From DASYXW01 sp035934405 (GTDB lineage Bacteria > Acidobacteriota > Terriglobia > UBA7540), in the NCBI GenBank assembly GCA_035934405.1, contig DASYXW010000060.1, positions 1 to 50,178 on the forward strand: a stretch of DNA of 50,178 nucleotides, read 5' to 3'. The position numbers were made by a program, and so were the translations under genes. Shown piece after piece: positions 15,029 to 25,763 of the stretch. The notes beneath the pieces are model-generated. The model ran no database searches. It had not been told where the DNA came from and saw nothing but the letters and a program-made list of their open reading frames with translations. Each line of letters begins with the position of its first letter. The first letter of the stretch is position 1.

Positions 15029-15087
15029 AGTGCCCCGGTGAAGCGAGGGAGTCGGGAGTAGGCGGTACGGAAAAGCACCGGGGCACT
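15029..15087. terminator. Hairpin downstream of Rhs module 1
   Basis: A perfect 12-bp stem (AGTGCCCCGGTG with CACCGGGGCACT) encloses a 35-nt loop. No T-run follows, so it may be a dispersed palindrome and not an intrinsic terminator. Confidence 0.4.
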
Positions 15088-15135
15088 CGCCGTGCATCAT
15101 CGTGACGAATCGCTTGCCGTCCCCGGATCGCCCTC

Positions 15136-15156
15136 TCGCAGAGCCCCGCTCTGCGA
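15136..15156. terminator. Compact hairpin between convergent genes
   Basis: A 9-bp perfect stem, TCGCAGAGC/GCTCTGCGA, with a CCC loop, lies between the Rhs-coupled gene and the convergent MgtC-like gene. It could end transcription from either side; no clear T-tract is present. Confidence 0.4.
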
Positions 15157-15249
15157 ACTTCTTCGTCCGCTTCAGCCTAGATTCCCACTCGGCTGATGCG
15201 GAGGCGCTGCGCCGACAAGCCGGCCGCCGTCCTGCAGCTCCGCGCGCTA

Positions 15250-16521
15250 TCACCTGAGCAGCCACAGCAACGGGATCAGACCCAGGGCGGCAGCGCCCAG
15301 CAAGAGGCAGAGGCTTTGGATGCCAGTCCGGCCGCGTGCGAGGACATACGCATAAACTCCTTTCACAACGTTGTTACTCGCCGCTGCGATCAGGATGCTG
15401 GCTGAGCCGACCGCCACGGGAGTGAGCGTCCCTGCCGCCTGAGTCATGCCCATGATGAAAGGGTCCACATCGGTAAGTCCCATGAAGGCTGCGAGCGAAT
15501 AGACGCCGGCCTGTCCCAAGTGGACCACCGCCAGTTCCGTGGCGACGAGCATCGCCAGGAAGAGAAAGGCGAAGAGAAAGGCAGCGCGCAGTTCGAGTGG
15601 GTTCGCCGGCTCAAACTCTCGCTTCACCTCCCCGGCGCTCGCGTCGGGCCAGCGCGACCACAGCCAACCGGCGGCCGTCGCCAGGCCGGCCAGCGCGATG
15701 AACGGCGGGGCCAGCCGGATGGCGAGCGCCCGGTTGAAGAGCGCCACCAGAGCCGTCAGGCGCAGGTACATCACGCCCGAGGCCATCAGGATTCCGCCCG
15801 AGAAAAGATGAGGGCGGTCTTCCCGGGACGCTCTTTTTGCGATGACGACGGTGGTGAGTGTGGAAGAATAGGCCCCGCCGAGGATCGCGGAGAGCACCAC
15901 GCCGCCGCGTTCCTTGGTGAGCCGCTGAAGGACGTAACTGCCGTAGGAAATGGCGCTGACGGCCACTACCACCAACCACACCTTGAAGGGATTAATTCGG
16001 AAGGGGCCCAGTTCGCTGTTGGGCAGGATCGGAAGGATGACCGCACTCAGAAGCAGGAACTTGGTGAAAGTGAGAATCTCTTCCGGCGCGATGCGCTTGG
16101 TGAGGCTTTCGAGGCCCGCCTTCAATTCAAGCAGCAAGGCGCTCGCGACGCTGAGCGCGGTGGCGATCCAGAAATGGTCATAGTAGACGAGCGCGCCCAC
16201 CAGGTAAGTGGCGAGGCCCGAAATCTCCGAGGTGACGCCGGCAGCATCGGAAGAAGTGAGCTTGTGCCAGTAAGAGAGCGAGAGGAATCCGGCCACCACC
16301 ACAAAGCCCAGCGCCACGGGCACCGCTTGCCCGCCCGACAAGACGGCCATCGCATAGCCCAGCAGGGCGATCAGGGGAAAGGTTCGCACGCCGCCAAAGG
16401 CATAGCGCTCGCCGCTGGTTTTGTGCTCCTCGCGCTCCAAGCCGATCAAGAAGGAGAGAAAAAGCACGAGCAGGATTTTTACTGCGTCCGGGGGCAGCCA
16501 CTGATAAAGTTTTGCCAGCAT
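15250..16521 (-). CDS. MgtC/SapB-family membrane protein with DUF4010 domain
   Basis: The 423-residue integral membrane protein has the MgtC signature in its first 120 residues ('FLIGLEREEHK', 'GVRTFPLIALLGYA'). A DUF4010-type second half follows, with several helices and the phrase 'GLTDVDPFIMGMTQAAG' near residue 350. About ten membrane segments are visible. MgtC-type proteins affect growth in low Mg2+ and membrane energetics, but the biochemical role of the DUF4010 subgroup is not settled. It follows the polyphosphate kinase gene with a 5-nt gap, so the two form an operon. Confidence 0.8.
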   Translation of the reverse strand: MLAKLYQWLPPDAVKILLVLFLSFLIGLEREEHKTSGERYAFGGVRTFPLIALLGYAMAVLSGGQAVPVALGFVVVAGFLSLSYWHKLTSSDAAGVTSEISGLATYLVGALVYYDHFWIATALSVASALLLELKAGLESLTKRIAPEEILTFTKFLLLSAVILPILPNSELGPFRINPFKVWLVVVAVSAISYGSYVLQRLTKERGGVVLSAILGGAYSSTLTTVVIAKRASREDRPHLFSGGILMASGVMYLRLTALVALFNRALAIRLAPPFIALAGLATAAGWLWSRWPDASAGEVKREFEPANPLELRAAFLFAFLFLAMLVATELAVVHLGQAGVYSLAAFMGLTDVDPFIMGMTQAAGTLTPVAVGSASILIAAASNNVVKGVYAYVLARGRTGIQSLCLLLGAAALGLIPLLWLLR

Positions 16522-16526
16522 CGTTA

Positions 16527-17408
16527 TCAGCCGCGGCGCTCGAGGTAGGACCGTGCGGCTTTGAGCTCTCGGCGCCGGTTCGAATCAGGCTTGGGGAGCG
16601 CAAGATTTAATTCCCCCAGGGTATCCACGATGGCGGATGCCACCGCCAGGCGCGTAAACCACTTGTGGTCCGCCGGAATCACATACCACGGAGCATGGGG
16701 CGCCGCCGTGCTTCGGATCATGTCCTCATAAGCTCGCAGATAGTCGTCCCAATACTCGCGCTCCTTCACGTCGCTCGGTGAAAACTTCCAGTTCTTCTCG
16801 GGCTCGTCCAGCCGGCTCAAGAAGCGCTTCTCTTGTTCTGGCTTCGAAAGGTGGAGAAAGAACTTGCGGACCACAACGCCGTTACGCGTCAAATAGCGCT
16901 CGAAGGCGCGGATATCCTCGAAGCGTTCGCTCCAGATCTGCCGCGTCACGAGGGAACGAGGAATCTTCTCTTTGTTGAGCAGCTCCGAGTGGACGCGGAC
17001 GACGAGAACTTCCTCATAGTAGGAGCGGTTAAAGATTCCGATCCTGCCGCGCTCCGGCAGGCAGCGCGTCGTCCGCCACAGGAAGTCGTGGTTGAGTTCT
17101 TCCGCGGATGGCGCCTTAAACGAGTAAACTTGACAGCCTTGGGGATTCACGCCCGACATCACGTGCTTGATCGCGCCGTCCTTGCCGGCAGCGTCCATCG
17201 CCTGAAAGATCAGAAGCACGGCCCACTGATCCTGAGCGTATAACTTCTCTTGTAGTTCGCTCAGCAGGACAATTCCCTTCTCCAGCCACTCCTGTGCCTC
17301 TTCCTTGGACTCCAGGCCGCCCGTGCCTCGGGGATCAATGTCCCCTAACCGAAACTTTCTTCCATCCTCCACTCGCAACGCTTCGGCAAACCTTCCAGCT
17401 TTACTCAT
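16527..17408 (-). CDS. ppk2: Polyphosphate kinase 2 (PPK2 family)
   Basis: The 293-residue enzyme transfers phosphate between polyphosphate and nucleotides. Walker A is 'QAMDAAGKDGAIKHVMSG' (about 70-85), and the lid/Walker B part is 'RGRIGIFNRSYYEEVLVVRV' (about 125-145). The later motif 'LSKPEQEKRFLSRLDEPEKN' is also typical. The length (about 270-300) fits single-domain PPK2. Whether it makes ADP/ATP or uses AMP cannot be read safely here. It is the first gene of the operon with the MgtC-like gene and is divergent from a universal stress protein, which suggests an energy-stress locus. Confidence 0.85.
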   Translation of the reverse strand: MSKAGRFAEALRVEDGRKFRLGDIDPRGTGGLESKEEAQEWLEKGIVLLSELQEKLYAQDQWAVLLIFQAMDAAGKDGAIKHVMSGVNPQGCQVYSFKAPSAEELNHDFLWRTTRCLPERGRIGIFNRSYYEEVLVVRVHSELLNKEKIPRSLVTRQIWSERFEDIRAFERYLTRNGVVVRKFFLHLSKPEQEKRFLSRLDEPEKNWKFSPSDVKEREYWDDYLRAYEDMIRSTAAPHAPWYVIPADHKWFTRLAVASAIVDTLGELNLALPKPDSNRRRELKAARSYLERRG

Positions 17409-17571
17409 AGCCTACTCTACGGTTTTGAGGTTCTTGGCAACGGGCCAAATCAAGCTTGACGTTCCACAGGATCGTCAGGTTTTCAGCAAAGCCTCGAAAC
17501 CTCCGATGCAGCCGGGCTTAAAAAGCTCCGCCGCTCAAGGCCAGCATCCGGTCCCGACCCGGCTCACCCTA

Positions 17572-17583
17572 TATTCTAGAATA
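17572..17583. promoter_or_regulatory. Perfect 12-nt palindrome in the ppk2-usp intergenic region
   Basis: TATTCTAGAATA is perfectly symmetrical and lies in the divergent promoter region between ppk2 and the stress-protein gene. It may be an operator; its binding protein is unknown. Confidence 0.35.
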
Positions 17584-17628
17584 GCAGTGTGTTGCCCGCA
17601 CGAATTTGTGACCTCGGCCGCGTGTTGT

Positions 17629-17644
17629 TGTGACGGGCGTCACA
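17629..17644. promoter_or_regulatory. CRP/FNR-superfamily binding site upstream of the stress protein gene
   Basis: TGTGACGGGCGTCACA is a perfect TGTGA-N6-TCACA palindrome, the classical CRP-type operator. It is centred about 60 nt upstream of the usp ATG, in the divergent region with ppk2. Two Crp-family genes lie 4.5-6 kb away, so regulation by one of them is plausible (inference). Confidence 0.6.
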
Positions 17645-17698
17645 GATTGCTGCCGCCGTTTTCAGCCAAACTTGGAGCGGTGCTGGCAGGAGCCTCTT

Positions 17699-18133
17699 AT
17701 GCGCGAGCCTGGAGTCGTGGTGGCATTGCGGGACGGAGATCACGTCGAGGAGTTGATGAAGCTGGCTTGCCAAATGTCTCGGGGCACGAACGCGCCCCTG
17801 ATTGCTCTGCACGTGGTGGAAGTGTCTCTCGCGCTGGACCTCGACGCCGACTCCGAAGTCCTCGACCGGGACGGCAAAGCGATTCTTGCCCGCGCCCGCG
17901 AGGTGGCGTCCCGCCTTTTGTCCAAGGAGATTTCAACCCGTCTGCTTCGGGCGCGAGAAGCTGGCCCGGCCATCGTGAGCGAAGCAATGGACCAGGGTGC
18001 GGACCTGCTGATCCTGGGTTATCATCAAAAGCCGGTGATCCGGGAGGCGATGCTTGGCTCCACGGTTCAGCACGTCGCCCGTCACGCGCCCTGCCGCGTC
18101 ATTATTCAAGTCTTGCCGTCGAAGCGGTCGTAG
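17699..18133 (+). CDS. Universal stress protein (UspA domain)
   Basis: I start at ATG 17699 because AGGAG lies 6 nt upstream; the longer frame begins in the promoter region. The 144-residue protein has a single Usp fold: beta start (GVVVALRDGDHVEELM), 'PLIALHVVEV' (about 35), and a C-terminal nucleotide-loop region 'ADLLILGYHQKPVIREAMLG' followed by 'STVQHVARHAPCRVIIQV'. The loop is close to the ATP-binding G-2X-G-9X-G pattern but lacks the second Gly. A perfect CRP-type site precedes it. Confidence 0.75.
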   Translation: MREPGVVVALRDGDHVEELMKLACQMSRGTNAPLIALHVVEVSLALDLDADSEVLDRDGKAILARAREVASRLLSKEISTRLLRAREAGPAIVSEAMDQGADLLILGYHQKPVIREAMLGSTVQHVARHAPCRVIIQVLPSKRS

Positions 18134-18185
18134 CCCGTGTCAGCCGGCGTATCATAGGCCCCCATATGGCTGAAAGGAGTTCGCC

Positions 18186-18446
18186 GTGACACGACCGCTG
18201 CCCGACGCCCTTTTGTCGGCTTTGACGGCGTTGCTGCTCGTGTTGGCTGGCCTGACGATTCTTCCCCGGCAGGCCTCGCAGCCGGACCTTCTCGGCTACA
18301 GGACTCTTTGCGCCTTCGTGCCGTTGAGTACCATCATTCTGCTCGGACTTGCCGGCTTCGTCCGCGCTCTGCGAAACACACTCTACAGGGGCAACGGCCC
18401 CGTCGAGCCGACCAATCCAGTCCGGAAAAGAGCAAAGCGGGTTTAG
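18186..18446 (+). CDS. Small two-helix membrane protein of unknown function
   Basis: The 86-residue product starts at GTG with a good ribosome site (AAAGGAG, 6 nt upstream). It has membrane segments at about 8-27 and 42-62, and a basic tail (PVRKRAKRV). It follows the stress protein gene by about 50 nt, likely as one transcript. I recognise no family. Confidence 0.55.
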   Translation: MTRPLPDALLSALTALLLVLAGLTILPRQASQPDLLGYRTLCAFVPLSTIILLGLAGFVRALRNTLYRGNGPVEPTNPVRKRAKRV

Positions 18447-18508
18447 CGGCCTAAGCAAGAGAAGGTGGCCGCGCAGCACACACGCTTTCTTGTCCGCGCC
18501 GCATACCG

Positions 18509-21214
<2,706 letters not shown>

Positions 21215-21228
21215 CCTTATCTGGTCAC

Positions 21229-21246
21229 ATGACCATATGAGGTCAT
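21229..21246. promoter_or_regulatory. Palindrome (ATGACC-N6-GGTCAT) after the sigma-54 regulator
   Basis: ATGACCATATGAGGTCAT is an inverted repeat flanked by GGTCAC on both sides. It lies 15 nt past the regulator stop and about 215 nt before the next gene, so it could be an operator for that gene or a weak terminator. Confidence 0.35.
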
Positions 21247-21330
21247 GGTCACTTGTCGCTCGCCGTCAGCTCGCGCTCTAGCAGTGGACTAAGCATCCCG
21301 TTATCAATCTGCTGTAGAGACATGACAGTT

Positions 21331-21346
21331 TGGCTGCCTCCGTGCT
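21331..21346 (+). promoter_or_regulatory. Possible sigma-54 promoter before the receiver-like gene
   Basis: TGGCTGCCTCCGTGCT has GG and GC separated by 10 nt, the required -24/-12 spacing, but the -12 side is poor (TGCT, not TTGC). It is interesting because the upstream gene encodes a sigma-54 activator. Evidence is weak. Confidence 0.25.
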
Positions 21347-21460
21347 CCTCTGGTGCCGAACGGGGGCGCTGACGGTTTGCGATGGAACAGAGAGTTTCCG
21401 ACACCGTTAGATATGAGAAGCGCCCCCTCGGACTCGAAAGCTTGGTCAAGGAGAAGGATC

Positions 21461-21952
21461 ATGCCGGACAGGGTTCGCGCGCTGCTGGTCTATGACCAAG
21501 AAAGCCCCCTGGCAGAACTGACGCCTTTCCTCCATGGAGAGGGAATCGAGACAACGCAGGCTCGGAACTGCGCTGAGACAGACACTGCACTGAACTGCCT
21601 CCAGCCTCCCGGTTTGATTTTCACGGACACTGCTCTCGCTGATTGCACTTGGGCTGAGGTCGAAGCCCTAGCCCAGCGGGCGCGTCCGCCCGTACCGGTG
21701 GTCGTTGTCTCGCGGCTCATGGATGTTCCTCTCTATCTCAACGTCTTGGAGAGCGGCGCCGCAGACTTCATCATTCCACCTTTTCGACATGCTGATCTCG
21801 CCCACGTGGTGAAAGGCGCCCTGCTCGGCGGGGCACGACGCGCTTCCGCCCCTTCGGGAGCGCCGCCAAGGACGATATCGGAGGTAAGCCATCATGCTCA
21901 GAATTACGCTGGTTCCGGAATGCGAGCCTTCCACGCTCAAGCTGGAAGGTAA
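21461..21952 (+). CDS. Receiver-like (REC) protein with degenerate acidic pocket
   Basis: The start is ATG 21461, preceded by AAGGAGAAGG. The 163-residue protein resembles a CheY fold: strand 1 'RALLVYDQES', strand 3 'GLIFTDTALADC' with Asp near residue 55, strand 4 'PVVVVSRLMD', and 'GAADFIIPPFRHADLAHVV'. The usual double acidic residues after strand 1 are replaced (VYD), so normal Mg2+-dependent phosphorylation is uncertain. The C-terminal 40 residues look unstructured and overlap the next gene by 59 nt. It begins a run of three regulatory genes. Confidence 0.6.
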   Translation: MPDRVRALLVYDQESPLAELTPFLHGEGIETTQARNCAETDTALNCLQPPGLIFTDTALADCTWAEVEALAQRARPPVPVVVVSRLMDVPLYLNVLESGAADFIIPPFRHADLAHVVKGALLGGARRASAPSGAPPRTISEVSHHAQNYAGSGMRAFHAQAGR

Positions 21953-22199
21953 GCTCAGCGGGCCGTGGGTCGAGGAGCTTGGACGCAGTTGGAGCGAAAT
22001 CTCAAAACGCGCGCCGGCGCAGTCGCCGGTCGTGGACTTGTCCGACGTCACCTTTATTAGTTCCGAAGGCCAGAAGCTCTTGAAATCCATGTATCGGCAG
22101 GGGGCAGATCTCCAAAGCCGCTCTTTGTTGACGCAATTCATTCTCAGCCAAGTCAAGAACGGATCCAACGGAAACGAGGCAAGCGGAAATGGAGGATAA
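21894..22199 (+). CDS. STAS-domain protein (anti-sigma-antagonist-like)
   Basis: The 101-residue protein has the STAS pattern: strands 'LKLEGKLSGPWVEEL' (about 15-30) and 'PVVDLSDVTFISSEGQKLL' (about 45-62), where the Ser pair in ISSEG is at the position phosphorylated in SpoIIAA-type proteins. A GGAGG ribosome site precedes the ATG although it overlaps the upstream frame. Such proteins switch partner proteins by phosphorylation. No kinase partner is adjacent apart from the regulators here. Confidence 0.65.
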   Translation: MLRITLVPECEPSTLKLEGKLSGPWVEELGRSWSEISKRAPAQSPVVDLSDVTFISSEGQKLLKSMYRQGADLQSRSLLTQFILSQVKNGSNGNEASGNGG

Positions 22200-22200
22200 G

Positions 22201-22917
22201 ATGCGTTCGCCATACGGGTTGGAACTGACGGGAAGCTGCGAGACTTGTCCGCTGAAGTCCAACGGCTTCTTCTGCAATATGTCCGAAGTGACTTTGAAGG
22301 CGCTTGACAGCATCAGGTTCATGAGCGGCTACCCGAAAGGAGCGGTCTTGTTTGTCGAGCAGGAAGCTCCGCGCGGAGTATTCGTGCTTTGCAAGGGCCG
22401 CGTGAAACTCTCCATGACCTCCGCCGAGGGAAAGACCGTGATCCTGCGGATTGTTCGGCCGGGCGAAGTTCTGGGCCTGCACGCCGTGGTTTCGGGCGAG
22501 CTCTACCAAGCCAGTGCCGAAACGCTGGAGCCCTGCCAGGTAAACTTTGTTCGGCGGGAGGATTTTCTTCACTTCTTGAGCCAACACGCGGAGGCCTCGC
22601 TGCGCGCCGCGCAGCATCTTAGCGGGAGCTATCACGCGGCCTGCGAGCAGATCCGCTCGCTCGGTCTCACCCATTCGGCGTCAGAGAAGCTGGCAAGATT
22701 CCTGCTTGAATCGACCGTGACCGGGCAGCAAACAAACCAGGGAATACGAGTCAGACTCACCATGACGCATGAAGAGATCGGCCAAGTGATCGGAACCTCG
22801 CGAGAAACGGTCACGCGGACGTTCGGCGAGCTTAAGAACAGGCACTTGGTCGCAGTCAACGGGTCCGTGTTACTGATTCCGAGCAAGACGGCCCTGGAAA
22901 GCTTCGCAGGCGCTTAG
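22201..22917 (+). CDS. FNR/CRP-family transcriptional regulator with N-terminal cysteine cluster
   Basis: I start at ATG 22201 (GGAGG 5 nt upstream), giving 238 residues; an ATG 12 nt earlier is possible. The N-terminus has Cys13, Cys16 and Cys25 (CETCPLKSNGFFC). With a later Cys in the cNMP-like domain (LEPCQVNF), these could ligate an Fe-S cluster as in FNR, but the spacing is CX2CX8C, not FNR's CX2CX5C. The effector domain spans about 30-140 ('GRVKLSMTSAEGKTVIL'). The HTH is at 'THEEIGQVIGTSRETVTRTF' (about 185-205). It probably senses oxygen or redox and may bind the TGTGA-type sites nearby. Confidence 0.75.
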   Translation: MRSPYGLELTGSCETCPLKSNGFFCNMSEVTLKALDSIRFMSGYPKGAVLFVEQEAPRGVFVLCKGRVKLSMTSAEGKTVILRIVRPGEVLGLHAVVSGELYQASAETLEPCQVNFVRREDFLHFLSQHAEASLRAAQHLSGSYHAACEQIRSLGLTHSASEKLARFLLESTVTGQQTNQGIRVRLTMTHEEIGQVIGTSRETVTRTFGELKNRHLVAVNGSVLLIPSKTALESFAGA

Positions 22918-23384
22918 CTTATCGCCAGTCTCTGTCCCCCGCACCGGCCCTGACAAGCGCGAACACCCCCTCGCGCCGCCTCTTAGGGCCGGTGCTCCTC
23001 CTGCCTCTCTCCGAGCCGGGAGTTCACTCTCACCGTCCATTGCTCCTTTAGCGTGAGTGGTCACCACGCCCTGTGACGCTGGTCACTGCAGGCTCTTCAT
23101 CTGAAATCATATCTTGTTGACGATGAGGCTAAGGGCGGCATACGGGCACAGACTGTGGCCCAAGGAGAGTCAAATGAAGGGCAAACTGACGTGGAAACCG
23201 GCAGGCCTGAGGGCGAAACGCTGGCGAAATGCCGCACAGTTGAGAGGGTACGCTCCCTCATCGCCGTCAGCGAGGTCGGGGGTGAAGGTGCCAGCCGGCC
23301 TGCCACCGGGCAGGCAAGTGCTCATGAGAGAGAGAAAAGGGGCCTAATCTGCACCCGCGATCCGGCAAGACGGTAGGTCATGCG
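22918..23384. other. 467-nt spacer between two Crp-type genes
   Basis: I see no convincing gene. It holds two CRP-like palindromes close together (see the site entry at 23053-23087), and the stretch after 23100 should hold the promoter of the truncated Crp-type gene. Short plus-strand frames in it have no conserved motif. Confidence 0.5.
23053..23087. promoter_or_regulatory. Two CRP-like operator palindromes
   Basis: GTGAGTGGTCAC and TGTGACGCTGGTCACT (TGTGA-N6-TCACt) lie 7 nt apart, about 300 nt upstream of the second Crp-type gene and 140 nt past the first. They suggest auto- or cross-regulation of the Crp genes. Confidence 0.45.
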
Positions 23385-23855
23385 ATGCGCTCCGATGGGC
23401 CCTCGAGCACTGTGCGCTACAAAGACCTCTTCTCCTTCTCCGCTCCGGCCGCTGGCGCCGCGGAGGCTTTCGACGCGCTTCAGGCGAGAACTTTGTATCC
23501 CGCGGGCGCCACGCTCTTTGTTGAAGACGAATTGGCCTCGGGCATATTCATACTTCATGCGGGCAGCGTGAAGCTGGCCGAATCTCTGACAGATGCAAAG
23601 TCGCTCGGTTCAAGAATAGCTTGGCCAGGCGAAATCCTCGGACTCCCGGCCGCCCTCACCGCCTGCCCTTATCGAGCCGCGGCCCAAACTCTCGAGCCCT
23701 CCGAGATCGGGTTCGTCGATCGAGAGAAGTTCTCGTCCTTTCTCTGCGAGTACGGTGTCGTCGGCTTCCGGTTGGTTCAATTGTTAAGCACGGCCCTTAC
23801 CACGGCTCTTGACCAGGTTCGTGTAGCCCTGATGCGGTCGTCCTTGAAGATCTAG
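23385..23855 (+). pseudogene. Crp-family regulator truncated before its DNA-binding domain
   Basis: The 156-residue product has the cyclic-nucleotide-binding-like domain ('LYPAGATLFVEDELASGIFI', 'GSVKLAESLTD', 'WPGEILGLPAAL') and the start of the dimer helix ('LLSTALTTALDQVRVALMR'), then stops. The whole HTH domain (about 80 residues) is absent, and Rhs sequence begins within about 15 nt of the stop. Recombination that brought in the Rhs module most likely cut off the gene. As it stands it cannot bind DNA by its own HTH, though it could still form dimers. Confidence 0.65.
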
Positions 23856-23867
23856 CATCCGAGCAAC

Positions 23868-25427
23868 GTGGCCGGCTACTCTTATCAGGACAGCAGCAAC
23901 CCCGGTTACTAGCACCAACTCGTGAACACCTACGACTATCACAACCGGCTCACCGAGTCGAAGGCGACGGCCGTCTCACCCGGCACGGTGAGCTACGATT
24001 CGACGTTCGGCTACGATTTCTTCGGCAACATGCATTGTACCAGCAGCCCGGGCATCGGCTGTCCGGCGCTGAGCTTTGACAGCAACAACCACGTCACCGG
24101 CGCGAACATCACCTACGATGCGGCGGGAAACATGACTCAGGACGGCACCGGCGTCGGCACGCACACGTACACCTACGACGGCGAGAATCGGCTGACGCAA
24201 GTGGATAGCGGCGCGACGCAGACTTTCCTTTATAATGCCTTGGGGCAGCGGGTAGAGTGGACGGCGGGCTCGACCACTTACGACGAGCTCTTCGACGTGG
24301 ACGGCAACCGCATCGCGCAAGCAGTGGGCGGGGTCTGGAACACCGGCAATTTCTTCTTGGGCAGCCGGATGCTGGGGGCGTATATTCCTGGGACGGGAAC
24401 TGTCCAATTCTTCCACGCGAACGCGCTGGGCTCTTCGAGCGTGATTACGGACGGGACGGGGTCGGTGGTGAACGAGCAGTTGTTTTATCCCTGGGGCGAT
24501 GTGTGGGAGCCGACGGCAGGAACGCCGACGCACTTTGCCGGCTTTGACTGGGGCTACACGCAGGCGGGCCTCGACCCGACGCTATTCCGGATGTATTCGT
24601 ACGGGAAGGGTCGGTGGATGACCCCCGACCCGGCAGGCCTCGCCGTCGCCGATATCACCAATCCTGAGTCCTGGAACCGGTATGCCTATGTCCTGAACCG
24701 GCCCACATCCCTGACTGATCGCTCTGGGCTCCTGGACGATCCTGCTTGCGACAATCTCGACCCCGACATGGACGGCGACAGTTTTGGCTCAGATCCCGAA
24801 GAAGGATTCGAGGGCGGCCAGATGTGTATCCAAATCGCGCCGATCATTCCACCCCTCCCCATTCCGCCGGTTCCCAAATCGCCGCCCAAGCCATCGAATG
24901 TCATGGGTAAGGTCAAGAACGCTCTTTGCAGCGCGATCCCCAAAGGCCTCATGGTAGGAGTAGGTGGGAGCGCGAATTTCATTAGCGGTCCGAGTGGCAC
25001 AGCCGAGGCGGTGCTTAATTTTGACACGGGACAGCTCAGCGCCTTCGTGTCGGGAGGAGTACAAGCCGGAATCAACCCTGGTGGCCCCCAGAGCTCGGTC
25101 TTTGGCGGTCTTATTTTCGGAAACCTTAAAGGAGACAACAGTGGCTATCAGGGCGGCTTTACCAATCTTTCCCTTAGCAGCGGGGAGGGTGGTCAAGTCA
25201 CACTTTCCGCATCGAGTGGCGGACTGCAGGCTGGCCCATCAGGTCTTCAACCCAATGGAGATGTAGTTGCGCTCTCCGGCGGACCTAGTGTCAGCATGAA
25301 TCCGCTTCCGGGAGCTACCGTGTCGGCAACGAACTTTGCGGGTCCCTTGCAGTTGGGCACGCTTCCGCCGGAGGGCTTTCTTGCATTTTACCTGCTCAAT
25401 CAGTTGGCGGATTCGGTGTGTAAATGA
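23868..25427 (+). CDS. Orphan Rhs C-terminal module 2
   Basis: Rhs-like coding begins near 23868 (VAGYSYQDSSNPGY), then hits TAG at 23910-23912. The open frame from GTG 23922 gives 501 residues: YD repeats (TYDYHNRLTES), the core-end block (FYPWGD, MYSYGKGRWMTPDPAG), and 'PESWNRYAYVLNRPTSLTD'. The core matches module 1 up to 'IPPVPKSPP' and then diverges completely into a Gly/Ser/Leu-rich C-terminus ending 'LLNQLADSVCK'. No known toxin motif is visible. The upstream stop and missing N-terminus suggest a displaced Rhs end, or a cassette that could be moved onto a full-length Rhs gene. Confidence 0.65.
23958..24890 (+). repeat. Long direct repeat: Rhs core, copy 2
   Basis: Partner of 13205-14140, in the same orientation. 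Recombination between the copies would delete or duplicate the stress and regulator genes between them. The C-terminal parts after the repeat are unrelated. Confidence 0.7.
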
Positions 25428-25714
25428 GTCGGACTCCGGTTTCAGGCATAGTGCTGGTTGTGACCACAGGATTATTCGTACTTGTGTCGGCGTACCTGAA
25501 AGCCGTCATGGTCGCAGAGGTTAACCGCAAGCTGCCGGCCGATCAGCAGTTATATTTCATTCGATACTACGGAGATTACGCCAAACTCCGCCGAGACTAC
25601 CGCCGGCTCTATCCCTCCGGGCAACTCTTGAAATTGAGTAGAGCGGCGCTTCTTGCGGCGATGCTCTTTATGGTAGGGGCGGCTTGGAGTTTCGGGTTTT
25701 TCCGCGCGCTATAG
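25424..25714 (+). CDS. Small membrane protein coupled to Rhs module 2 (candidate immunity protein)
   Basis: As in module 1, ATG overlaps the Rhs stop (ATGA). The 96-residue product has two hydrophobic segments (about 6-27 and 74-92) and a charged middle (KLRRDYRRLYPSG). It is unrelated in sequence to the module 1 partner, which is expected if each matches its own toxin-like C-terminus. The immunity role is inferred from position. Confidence 0.5.
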   Translation: MSRTPVSGIVLVVTTGLFVLVSAYLKAVMVAEVNRKLPADQQLYFIRYYGDYAKLRRDYRRLYPSGQLLKLSRAALLAAMLFMVGAAWSFGFFRAL

Positions 25715-25763
25715 GTGACCCCACGGCTCTTCGCTGAACCTAACAGCTCCAGGAATCCACATC

